Position numbers and translations under genes: made by a program. Below are positions 1-7,538 of a stretch of 64,000 bases of DNA, one piece after another. Source of the DNA: JAJCYX01 sp965243825 (lineage in GTDB: Bacteria > Chloroflexota > Dehalococcoidia > Lucifugimonadales > Lucifugimonadaceae); assembly GCA_965243825.1 (NCBI GenBank), contig CBDEVT010000001.1, forward strand, positions 1,674,001 through 1,738,000. Reading direction: 5' to 3'. Each line of letters starts with the position of its first letter. Position 1 is the first letter of the stretch. Below the pieces are notes generated by a model, which did no database searches, was not told the origin of the DNA, and saw only the letters and a program-made list of their open reading frames with translations.

Positions 1-84
1 CGGTCCATGGAAGCGGACCAGGGCATCTTGCGTCACCTTCTCGTGAAGGAAGAGCGCAAGAAGGCTGCACAGGCCGAAAGCTGA
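1..84 (+). CDS. rpsF: 30S ribosomal protein S6, C-terminal fragment
   Basis: Partial gene cut by the window edge; only the last 27 codons and a TGA stop are present. The peptide contains GILRHLLVKEER followed by a Lys/Ala-rich end, which fits the last strand and tail of S6. The call leans on context: ssb and rpsR follow directly, the classic S6-SSB-S18 operon order. S6 binds 16S rRNA as a heterodimer with S18. The 46-nt gap to ssb suggests co-transcription. Confidence 0.8.
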   Translation, partial: RSMEADQGILRHLLVKEERKKAAQAES

Positions 85-130
85 GCTTGAGAAAAAAGCC
101 TTTGCCAGCCCTTGAAAGAAGGGGACTGAT

Positions 131-577
131 ATGAGTCTCAACCAGATACTGCTAATTGGCCGTGCGGGGACCGACCCGCAGATGAGGTACACGCCCAGCG
201 GCACCGCTGTCACCGATTTCCGTTTGGCGGTGAACAACCCCTCACGCGGTCAGGACGGCGAGTGGCAGGACAACACGGAGTGGTTCACTGTCACGGCGTG
301 GGACAGACAGGCGGAATCGGTCAATCAGTATCTCGCTAAAGGCCGTCGGGTATTTGTAGAGGGCCGTCTGAGTACGAACACCTTCACGGGTAACGATGGT
401 CAACAGAGAACAAGCCTTGAAGTCAGGGCGTTCAGAGTGATTTTCCTCGACCGACCTGAAGGCCAGGGCGGCGACGAATTCGGAGCACCAGCAGCGGCAG
501 GCGCTCCTCCCGGTACGGCCGACAACGGTGGAGTACCTTCACATTCAGCAGAAGACGTGGAGGAGCTGCCCTGGTAG
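131..577 (+). CDS. ssb: Single-stranded DNA-binding protein
   Basis: 148 aa. SSB coats single-stranded DNA during replication, repair and recombination and recruits partners through its C-terminal tip. Residues 3-108 form the OB fold, starting SLNQILLIGRAGTDPQMRYT and including the conserved NTEWFTVTAWDRQAE segment. A Gly/Ala/Pro linker follows. The tail ends EDVEELPW, an acidic tip closing with Trp where many SSBs have DDDIPF; the acidic-hydrophobic character is kept. It lies between rpsF and rpsR. A 7-bp hairpin (562-584) spans the stop codon. Confidence 0.95.
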   Translation: MSLNQILLIGRAGTDPQMRYTPSGTAVTDFRLAVNNPSRGQDGEWQDNTEWFTVTAWDRQAESVNQYLAKGRRVFVEGRLSTNTFTGNDGQQRTSLEVRAFRVIFLDRPEGQGGDEFGAPAAAGAPPGTADNGGVPSHSAEDVEELPW

Positions 578-605
578 CAGCTCCCATTCTGCGCATATGG
601 CGCAG
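562..605 (+). promoter_or_regulatory. Two hairpins at the ssb-rpsR junction
   Basis: Two perfect stem-loops lie back to back: GGAGCTG (562-568) pairs with CAGCTCC (578-584) around the ssb stop codon, and CTGCGC (589-594) pairs with GCGCAG (600-605) across the loop ATATG. Neither is followed by a T-run, so they are unlikely to be terminators. RNA processing or translational tuning between ssb and rpsR is an inference. Confidence 0.4.
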
Positions 606-628
606 ATGACCAGTCCACTAGGAGAGAA

Positions 629-1285
629 ATGACAACTTCGCAGGGTAGAGAAACGCGTGGCGGTGGTGGTGGTCGACCAGGAACAAGAAGATTTTCAGGT
701 CGTCGTCGCAGGCAGTGTGTCTGCAAAGAGGTCGGATCGATCGTATACAAAGATGTTTCCGTCCTGCGTCGGTTCATCTCTGACCGAGGGCGCATAGAGT
801 CTGGCCGCAAATCTGGCAACTGCGCAAAGTGCCAGCGAGAGCTAAGCACTGCAATCTCACGTGCACGATTTATGGCTCTGCTTCCATACGCCCCGAACCA
901 CCAGCGAGTGACCGGGTCGATAGCCCCTGCCGCTTCAGCAAGTTCTGATGACAGCGAAGAGGCTAGTTCAGAAGAGACCGAGGTCGAAGAAGCTGCAACC
1001 GCAGAGGCAGAACAGGCTGAAAACACCGACTCTGCTGAGACCGACACTGAGAACGCTACGGAAACTGAGGATGCTCCTGCTGAGGAGACTGAGTCGTCAG
1101 AAGACGAGAATGGCGAACCGGAAAACGAATCCGAGGAAGCCTCCGCAAGCGTTGAATCATCTGAGGACAGCGAGTCTGCAGATGATGATTCAGTGGACAC
1201 AGCTACAGACGAATCTGATGAACCTGCCGAAAGCGAAGATGAGGCTACTGACGAATCCGAAGAGGCTGAAGACGAGAAGAAATAG
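629..1285 (+). CDS. rpsR: 30S ribosomal protein S18 with long acidic C-terminal tail
   Basis: 218 aa, against the usual 75-100 aa. Residues 25-90 are the S18 core: RRRRQCVCKE, then YKDVSVLRRFISDRGRI, SGNCAKCQRE and RARFMALLPY. Four cysteines (C30, C32, C65, C68) resemble the zinc-binding form of S18, although the first pair is CxC rather than CxxC. From about residue 100 to the end the protein is a low-complexity Glu/Asp/Ser/Ala/Thr tail of about 115 residues, finishing EEAEDEKK. The start has an AGGAGAG Shine-Dalgarno. S18 binds S6 on the small-subunit platform. The tail is in frame without a stop, so it is expected to be translated; its role is unknown. Confidence 0.9.
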   Translation: MTTSQGRETRGGGGGRPGTRRFSGRRRRQCVCKEVGSIVYKDVSVLRRFISDRGRIESGRKSGNCAKCQRELSTAISRARFMALLPYAPNHQRVTGSIAPAASASSDDSEEASSEETEVEEAATAEAEQAENTDSAETDTENATETEDAPAEETESSEDENGEPENESEEASASVESSEDSESADDDSVDTATDESDEPAESEDEATDESEEAEDEKK

Positions 1286-1370
1286 TCTGCCAACTGATAC
1301 GGACCCGTTTCTTTCGATGAGTCTTCAACCGTAATCGCCTTTACGGCTTTAAACACTCACCGCCAAGACC

Positions 1371-2633
1371 ATGACCAATCAGGAAAACATCTCAGGACCG
1401 GCGCCGGATCCCGAAATCGAATACCAGGCCGGTCAACGCAGCATCACTCAACGTGCTACTAAGTCTCGTTTCGAGATGCTCCGTGAGAAGAAAGATCAGG
1501 GCAGGCGAGGGCGTCCTTTTTTGTTCGGCGCAATTGGAATCATCGCCGCGCTGATGATCGTCCTGGGAGTTGCCTTCTGGAACGAGTTTGTTGCTCCTCC
1601 AAAAGCACTCGCCATAAGGGTTGGCGAGGTTGAGTACACCCGTGGTGATGTGGTTGACCTGATTCGATTCAACCAACGCCTTAGCGAAGAGATAGGTGTT
1701 CCTTTCCAGCTAGGAACATCCGTTTTCGAAGCATTACAGATCATCCAGGAAGCTGAGCTTGCATTCCAATTGGCTCCGCAGTTTGGCGTTTCCGTTTCAC
1801 CTGAAGAGGTAGACGAGCGGATCAACTTCATCCTGGGGTTTGCTGTCGCTGGTGATGATCCGGATTCCGAAGAGTTCCAGACCAACGTGGAAGAGGCTAA
1901 GAGGCAGTTCCTGAACAGAGTAGGGCTGCCCGAAGAGGTCTGGCGTGATTTCCTGAAGAAGGTACTTTTCCAGGAGCGGTTGCGTGAAGTGGTCGGTGAC
2001 AACATTCCACGTATTCAGCCACAGGTACACGTCTATCAGATCCTCCTGACCTCCAACGATTCCCAGACTATCGCCTTGATCGAGCGCGAACTGACCGCGG
2101 GTGCGAACGTCGAGGATGTCGTTGTCGAGTTTTCTGAAGATTTCAATGCCCCCCGAGACAAAGGTGATCTTGGATGGGTTCCGGAGGGTGTAGTTGCCCG
2201 GCAGGTGGACAGACTCCTCTTCGGAACAGATGAAAACGGGAACCGGATTCAACCGATCCGAACGCCGACAAGGCCACAGCTTGACGAAGAAACCAATCTT
2301 TGGTCGGTGTTGATTGTCGAAGAGTTCCAGGAGGCTCGTGAGGTAGATTCCGAGGCACTGGAGGTCTTGAAAGACAACGCGATGACCGTCTTTATGAACG
2401 AGCAGGGGCGCATCTACGCTGCGAACGACGACATGTTTGTTGACCTAGACAGCGATATAGTCAACTGGGTGAACAAGCAGGTGACCCTGAATGCAATCCA
2501 GGCCACTCCCGACCCTAATCAGCAACCAGACCCGTTGGACGGCTTGTTGCCAGGTGCATCGATCACGGGAGGGCCTTCTGACGCGGTGCCCACCCCACAG
2601 GGAATCCCTGGGATCACTGAGCCGATACGCTAA
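1371..2633 (+). CDS. Membrane-anchored parvulin-type peptidyl-prolyl isomerase / foldase (SurA/PrsA-like)
   Basis: 420 aa. The N-terminal 48 residues are charged, followed by one membrane segment (about 49-71, GAIGIIAALMIVLGVAFW), so the rest should lie outside the membrane. Residues 80-215 resemble the SurA_N/PrsA chaperone region (AIRVGEVEYTRGDVVDLI). Residues about 220-320 carry a parvulin-like domain: VHVYQILL, then EFSEDFNAPRDKGDLGWVPEG. The tail is Pro/Gly-rich. The family helps secreted proteins fold and isomerises X-Pro bonds. No strong Shine-Dalgarno is seen at the ATG. A weak hairpin, CCGTAA/TTACGG near 1329-1347, precedes it. Exact isomerase activity cannot be judged from sequence. 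Confidence 0.85.
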   Translation: MTNQENISGPAPDPEIEYQAGQRSITQRATKSRFEMLREKKDQGRRGRPFLFGAIGIIAALMIVLGVAFWNEFVAPPKALAIRVGEVEYTRGDVVDLIRFNQRLSEEIGVPFQLGTSVFEALQIIQEAELAFQLAPQFGVSVSPEEVDERINFILGFAVAGDDPDSEEFQTNVEEAKRQFLNRVGLPEEVWRDFLKKVLFQERLREVVGDNIPRIQPQVHVYQILLTSNDSQTIALIERELTAGANVEDVVVEFSEDFNAPRDKGDLGWVPEGVVARQVDRLLFGTDENGNRIQPIRTPTRPQLDEETNLWSVLIVEEFQEAREVDSEALEVLKDNAMTVFMNEQGRIYAANDDMFVDLDSDIVNWVNKQVTLNAIQATPDPNQQPDPLDGLLPGASITGGPSDAVPTPQGIPGITEPIR

Positions 2634-2662
2634 AGGACTGGCCTGCGTCGCTAACTATGTCG

Positions 2663-2747
2663 GGTTCAGCATTGTGAACCTGTGGGTGATTTACTTGAGA
2701 AGGCTGGATGCATGAACTAGTTGCGTGACTGGTTCACATTCCTGAAC
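2663..2747 (+). promoter_or_regulatory. Two operator-like palindromes upstream of hom
   Basis: Two similar inverted repeats lie 69 bp apart: GGTTCA-N6-TGAACC at 2663-2680, and GGTTCA-N6-TGAAC at 2731-2747. Both have a 6-nt spacer. The second ends 13 nt before the hom start codon. Paired palindromes of this kind upstream of a biosynthetic gene suggest sites for a dimeric regulator, but no regulator is identified here; they could also form RNA hairpins in the hom leader. Confidence 0.4.
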
Positions 2748-2760
2748 GACTGGAAACGAG

Positions 2761-4044
2761 ATGCGCACGGTAAGGATCGGTCTGCTTGGTGTCGGTGTCG
2801 TTGGCTCCGCGGTAGCTCAGGCGATACTCGAAGATGACGGGATTTCCTTTCGCAACGGGGTGAAGCTGGAGCTGGTCAGGGCAGCAGTCAGAGACACCTC
2901 AAGGCAGCGCGCAGTTGAAATGCCTGCTGGTATCTTGACCGATGATCCTTCGCAAGTCGTCGACGCTCCGGATATCGACGTTGTGGTTGAGCTTATGGGT
3001 GGTGAAAACCCTGCGTTCGATCTGATCTCCTCCGCTCTCTCTTCGGGTAAACATGTGGTGTCAGCCAACAAGGAGGTTCTCGCCAAGCGAGGCAAGGCGC
3101 TTCTAGCCGCAGCATCCGAATCGGGAGCGAATCTGTCCTACGAAGCGAGCGTGGGTGGTGGCATCCCGGTACTCGATACGATCTCAGATGATCTCAAGGC
3201 CAACCGTATCGACTCCATACGCGCAATCATCAACGGCACTACGAACTACATACTGACCCGTATGGCAAGCGAAGGTGCTGCCTACGATGAAGTCCTCAAG
3301 GATGCGCAGCGACTTGGCTATGCTGAAGCCGATCCTACCGCGGATGTAGATGGTTTCGATGCTCTGTACAAAGTAGTCATCCTCGGTCACCTGGCGTTTG
3401 GTACCAGCGCACCGGTCGAAAGTATTCATCGAGAAGGCATCGGCCAGATCGACGCGAGGGACTTCAGGTACGCCGAGGAGCTTGGCTACACCATCAAGCT
3501 GATTGCAGCTGCTCAAAGGACCGATCAAGGTCTGCTTTTACGCGTTCACCCATCTTTCATACCTCTGGACGTGCCGATAGCTTCTGTCAACGGCGCCATG
3601 AACATGGTCGAGATCGAGGGGGATCTTGTTGGGCCTCTCTGGCTCCAGGGTGCCGGTGCCGGGCCGGAACCAACCGCATCTGCAGTACTGGGAGACGTTC
3701 TCCGAATAGCCCGAGGGCTCGATAATCCGCCGACAGGAGAGTCTGAATCAGAGGCACTGCCGTTGGCCGCTATGAACCAGCACAGGTGTCGCTACTACCT
3801 GAGACTGACCGCCACCGACAGGCCAGGGGTTCTCGCTCAGGTGGCGAGGGTGCTCGGGGATGCGGACATCAGTATCCGGTCAGTCATCCAGATGGACACA
3901 GACGAAGCTGCTCGTCAGGCAGACCTTGTGATAATGACTCACTCGGCTTTAGAAGCTAATATGCAAGAGGCGGCTGAGATTCTTCGTAAACTCGATGTTG
4001 TAGTTGAACTCGATAATCTGATTCGAGTCGAGTCCTACACTTGA
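2761..4044 (+). CDS. hom: Homoserine dehydrogenase
   Basis: 427 aa. It reduces aspartate-4-semialdehyde to homoserine with NAD(P)H, the branch point to threonine and methionine. The N-terminus has the dinucleotide-binding loop GLLGVGVVGSAVA; SANKEVLAKRG and the catalytic-region NGTTNYILTRM follow, then the family sequence GYAEADPTADVDGFDALYK. The C-terminal ACT domain (about residues 345-420, TATDRPGVLAQVARVLGDAD) is the usual site of threonine feedback. Length is normal. The ATG is preceded by a weak GGAAACGAG. It ends in TGA, showing UGA is a normal stop here. thrC follows after 58 nt, so the pair probably forms one operon. Confidence 0.96.
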   Translation: MRTVRIGLLGVGVVGSAVAQAILEDDGISFRNGVKLELVRAAVRDTSRQRAVEMPAGILTDDPSQVVDAPDIDVVVELMGGENPAFDLISSALSSGKHVVSANKEVLAKRGKALLAAASESGANLSYEASVGGGIPVLDTISDDLKANRIDSIRAIINGTTNYILTRMASEGAAYDEVLKDAQRLGYAEADPTADVDGFDALYKVVILGHLAFGTSAPVESIHREGIGQIDARDFRYAEELGYTIKLIAAAQRTDQGLLLRVHPSFIPLDVPIASVNGAMNMVEIEGDLVGPLWLQGAGAGPEPTASAVLGDVLRIARGLDNPPTGESESEALPLAAMNQHRCRYYLRLTATDRPGVLAQVARVLGDADISIRSVIQMDTDEAARQADLVIMTHSALEANMQEAAEILRKLDVVVELDNLIRVESYT

Positions 4045-4102
4045 GCCAGATCAGCCGCTTGCCTCAACTGACCTTTGCTGCCTCATCTGACGACCGGGAG
4101 TA

Positions 4103-5173
4103 GTGTGCGCATTGTCCGTTCAACCGGGCGTAATAGAGCGATACCGCGAGTATCTACCTGTCACTGAGGACACTCCGCTGATATCTCTCGGCGAAGGCAG
4201 CACGCCGATGGTTCTCTCGCAGAACATCGGTCCTAAGCTGGGTTGCAAGGCGCTCTACTTCAAGCTGGAGGGTTGTAATCCCACGGGCTCATTCAAAGAC
4301 CGTGGGATGGTCATGGCGGTTGCCAAGGCCATCGAATCCGGCAAGAAGCGAATCGTGTGTGCTTCGACGGGGAACACAAGTGCGGCAGCGGCCGCCTATG
4401 GAGCACGTTACGGACTTGAGACTATCGTGCTTGTGCCATCGGGGGAGATCGCCCTCGGCAAACTTGCACAGGCGATGGCGTATGGAGCCCGTATCCTTGC
4501 CGTCAACGGCAGCTTCGATGATGCCCTGAACACAGTGTTTGACATCGTGGATGCGATCGATGCCGAACTGGTCAACTCTGTCAATAAGTTTCGTATTGAA
4601 GGCCAGAAGACCGGCTCCTTCGAGATCGTAGAAGACCTGGACGGCGCCCCTGACATCATGTGCCTACCTGTTGGTAACGCGGGCAACATCACCGCGTACT
4701 GGAAGGGTTACAAAGAGGCAAAAGAGATCGGTATGTCTGAATCTCTGCCGCAACTCATGGGATTCCAGGCTGCGGGCGCCGCGCCGATTGTGCTGGGTGA
4801 GAAAGTGGATCATCCAGAGACGATAGCTACGGCGATACGCATCGGGAATCCTGCCAGTTGGCAGACTGCTATTCAGGCCAGGGACGAATCCGGCGGACTC
4901 ATAGATAAAGTCGAAGATCGAGAGATCGTCGAGGCCTACCTGATGCTTGCTCGTGAAGAGGGAGTGTTCTGTGAGCCTGCTTCAGCTGCATCGGTCGCTG
5001 GATTGCTGAAACTGAACGAACTGGGCGTTGACGTAACCGGAAAGACGGTTGTCTGCATCTTAACCGGGAACGGTCTGAAAGACCCTGGTACTGCCGAGAA
5101 ACGCGCCCTTGTACAGCTTGAGTATGTAGAGCCAGACCTCGATTCTGTTGTTAATCTTCTGACAACAACCTAG
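4103..5173 (+). CDS. thrC: Threonine synthase
   Basis: 356 aa, GTG start behind GGGAG. This PLP enzyme converts O-phosphohomoserine to threonine. The PLP lysine is K65 in TGSFKDRGM; the Ser/Thr/Asn loop CASTGNTSAAAAAYGARYG and the phosphate-binding LPVGNAGNITAYWKGYKEA are present. It is the shorter class of threonine synthase, without the long N-terminal domain of plant and E. coli enzymes. It sits directly after hom; the kinase genes thrB and lysC lie together about 38 kb away. Confidence 0.95.
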   Translation: MCALSVQPGVIERYREYLPVTEDTPLISLGEGSTPMVLSQNIGPKLGCKALYFKLEGCNPTGSFKDRGMVMAVAKAIESGKKRIVCASTGNTSAAAAAYGARYGLETIVLVPSGEIALGKLAQAMAYGARILAVNGSFDDALNTVFDIVDAIDAELVNSVNKFRIEGQKTGSFEIVEDLDGAPDIMCLPVGNAGNITAYWKGYKEAKEIGMSESLPQLMGFQAAGAAPIVLGEKVDHPETIATAIRIGNPASWQTAIQARDESGGLIDKVEDREIVEAYLMLAREEGVFCEPASAASVAGLLKLNELGVDVTGKTVVCILTGNGLKDPGTAEKRALVQLEYVEPDLDSVVNLLTTT

Positions 5174-5256
5174 AAGACGTCCAATATCGGCGCGTGAGGA
5201 TTTATTGGTTTGAAACTTCGTCGGTTTAACCCTTCTCACTGTAAGAAAGAGGCTGC

Positions 5257-6249
5257 ATGACCTGCTGTTCGGTTTCGGTCCGTTCGGAATCTTTCAGCAG
5301 CGCAGTAGACCGCTGGCGGAAGCTTGTTTCATCCAGCCGGAGTGCAACGGTTTTTGACCTTCCGACCTGGCAACAGACGTGGTGGGATCACTTTGGCGAA
5401 GGTAAGCAGCAAAGGATCCTGACGGTCAACTCGGATGACGGCGAGGTAGATCTTCTCGCACCGCTGATGCAGGAAGGCGATACGGTTTCGTTCCTTGGTG
5501 GCACGGACCTCGTCGATTACCACGATTTCATTTGCCCCGATGGCCCACCAGAGAGCTGTTTGGAAGCGTTAGTAGCAGAGCTTGCGACTGACCAGTCCAT
5601 CCAGAAGCTGCTTTTCGAGTCGGTCATAGACTGTTCAGCCACTCTGAAAATGCTGCCGGACGTGATCAGATCGCATGGTTGGATGGTCAATGTCGAAAAG
5701 GAAGATGTTTCTCCACGTCTCGAACTGACAGGCGATTGGGATGACTATCTGGCCCGCCTGCGCAAGAAGGACCGTCATGAGTTGCGCCGCAAACTTCGCC
5801 GACTTGAAGGCGCCGGGGAAGTTCGGCACATCGAACTGACCGATCGCGAAGACGTCGAGACTGCAATGGTCGATTTCTTCTCACTGCACCGCATGAGCAT
5901 GCCGGATAAGCAGGAGTTCATGACCGATGCACGTGAGCGTTTCTTTACCGATGCAGCTGCCCGCCTCGCTGAAGATGGAGCCACTCGCCTCAGTTTCCTG
6001 GAACTGAACGGTGAACGGGTGGCTACCTCGCTGTCGTTCGTCGTTAGTGGTACTCGCTACCTGTACAACTCTGGATACAACCCGGACCACCGGAGACTCT
6101 CCGTGGGACTTTTGAACCATGCCTACACGATTCGGCGCTCCATTGAACAGGGCCACACTGTTTTCGATTTCATGCGCGGTAACGAGGCTTACAAATACCA
6201 CCTCGGTGGCGTAGACCGTGAAGTGTTCCGAATAGTTGCGACACGATAA
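5257..6249 (+). CDS. GNAT-superfamily acetyltransferase, BcsL/CelD (FemAB-like) type
   Basis: 330 aa, ATG behind GAAAGAGG. The central region LRKKDRHELRRKLRRLEG and the later LSFLELNGERVATSLSFVVS and YNPDHRRLSVGLLNHAYTI match the Acetyltransf_6 group (BcsL/CelD), relatives of FemAB and GNAT enzymes that transfer acyl or aminoacyl groups in envelope polymer synthesis. The end FDFMRGNEAYKYHLGG is typical. It is 9 nt upstream of a GT4 glycosyltransferase, with which it is almost certainly co-transcribed, so a surface glycan or cell-envelope role is likely. Substrate unknown. Confidence 0.8.
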   Translation: MTCCSVSVRSESFSSAVDRWRKLVSSSRSATVFDLPTWQQTWWDHFGEGKQQRILTVNSDDGEVDLLAPLMQEGDTVSFLGGTDLVDYHDFICPDGPPESCLEALVAELATDQSIQKLLFESVIDCSATLKMLPDVIRSHGWMVNVEKEDVSPRLELTGDWDDYLARLRKKDRHELRRKLRRLEGAGEVRHIELTDREDVETAMVDFFSLHRMSMPDKQEFMTDARERFFTDAAARLAEDGATRLSFLELNGERVATSLSFVVSGTRYLYNSGYNPDHRRLSVGLLNHAYTIRRSIEQGHTVFDFMRGNEAYKYHLGGVDREVFRIVATR

Positions 6250-6258
6250 GCGAGTTTT

Positions 6259-7503
6259 ATGAAACGAATTGCGGTAATAAGCGTTCACGGCTGCCCGGTT
6301 ATCCAGGCGGGTCTCAAAGACGCGGGCGGTATGAACGTCTATGTACTTGAAACTGCGCGTGCCCTCTCAGGCCACGGCGTACAGATTGACATCTATACGC
6401 GCCATCATGATCCGCTCGACCCGATGATTGTTCACCTGACACCAGGTGCCCGGGCAATACACCTGCCTGCCGGCCCGCCGTCCCTGGACAAGGTTGGTAC
6501 CTACGATCTTTTGCCGGAGTTCACGAGGCAAGTATCTGGTTACGCTGCGGCATGGGGGCTCGAATACGACCTTGTTGTGAGCCACTACTGGTTATCGGGC
6601 CTGGTTGGCATGGAGTTGAGCAAACTCTGGGGCGTCTCGCACTCCACCAGTTTTCACACAATGGCGGCAGTTAAGCAACGCGCTTTACCGGGAGAGTTCG
6701 AACATCCAGAACGCCACGAATCGGAGATAAAGATAGCCCGAGAGGCGGACCAGGTTGTCGTGTGGACGGACGACGAGTGCCGGACACTTGTTGACCTCTA
6801 TGGTGCCTCACCTGATCGCGTTTACGTCATACCGCCCGGAGTTGATGGAGAGAGGTTCTCGCCCACATGTCAGGCTGATGCACGTGCTGAACTTGGTCTG
6901 AATGGCGAAAAAGTGCTGTTGTACGTCGGGAGACTGGAACGCCTGAAAGGCATCGACACGCTCTTTAAGGCTGTGGCACAGCTCGAACACACCGATGGGC
7001 TGAGACTCTATGTCGCTGGTGGAAGCAGGGGGGCTCCCGGCATGCGTAGATTGTTGTGCCTCGCTCGCGACCTGGGGATCCGGCACAAGGTTAAGTTTCT
7101 CGGTTCCTTACCCCAGGAGCGACTGAGGACCTACTACAACGCTGCAGACGTCTGTGTGCTGCCTTCTTACTACGAGAGCTTTGGATTTGCGGCTCTAGAA
7201 GCCGCCGCGTGCGGTAAGCCTGTTGTTGCATCCCGGGTCGGTGGCCTGACGACCGTCGTGAATGACGGTGAGACAGGATTCCTGGTTAATTGGCGGTGTC
7301 CAGGGCCGTTCGTCGAGCGACTCGATCTGCTACTCAACAACGAAGAGATGCGAAACGAGATGGGCAAGGCAGCGAGACTGCATTCACAGACACTCACCTG
7401 GGATGCGGCGGCCGATCGTCTCATGCACGCATATTCGCAGCTCGTCGAAAAACCCGAATGTGAGAATGTGTCCCGTCTGTCCCGGACTATGCTGCCAACC
7501 TGA
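6259..7503 (+). CDS. Glycosyltransferase family 4 (GT-B fold), MshA/sucrose-phosphate-synthase-like
   Basis: 414 aa. A retaining GT-B sugar transferase. The N-terminal domain has KDAGGMNVYVLETARALSG, the glycine loop shared by MshA and sucrose-phosphate synthases; the C-terminal domain has LYVGRLERLKGIDTLFKA and the nucleotide-sugar site YYESFGFAALEAAACGKPVV with the E306-x7-E314 pair. The gene lies between a BcsL-type acetyltransferase (9 nt gap) and a GH15 enzyme (35 nt gap). Acceptor and donor cannot be read from sequence; mycothiol synthesis is not supported by any neighbour. Confidence 0.88.
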   Translation: MKRIAVISVHGCPVIQAGLKDAGGMNVYVLETARALSGHGVQIDIYTRHHDPLDPMIVHLTPGARAIHLPAGPPSLDKVGTYDLLPEFTRQVSGYAAAWGLEYDLVVSHYWLSGLVGMELSKLWGVSHSTSFHTMAAVKQRALPGEFEHPERHESEIKIAREADQVVVWTDDECRTLVDLYGASPDRVYVIPPGVDGERFSPTCQADARAELGLNGEKVLLYVGRLERLKGIDTLFKAVAQLEHTDGLRLYVAGGSRGAPGMRRLLCLARDLGIRHKVKFLGSLPQERLRTYYNAADVCVLPSYYESFGFAALEAAACGKPVVASRVGGLTTVVNDGETGFLVNWRCPGPFVERLDLLLNNEEMRNEMGKAARLHSQTLTWDAAADRLMHAYSQLVEKPECENVSRLSRTMLPT

Positions 7504-7538
7504 TAGTAACTCCAGATCCACTCAACCGGAGGTGACCT

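Noticed and set aside
400..1356. 318-codon minus-strand frame opposite ssb and rpsR
   Set aside because: It is the mirror of the Glu/Asp/Ser-rich rpsR tail and gives a Ser-rich low-complexity peptide; the plus-strand S18 frame has family sequence.
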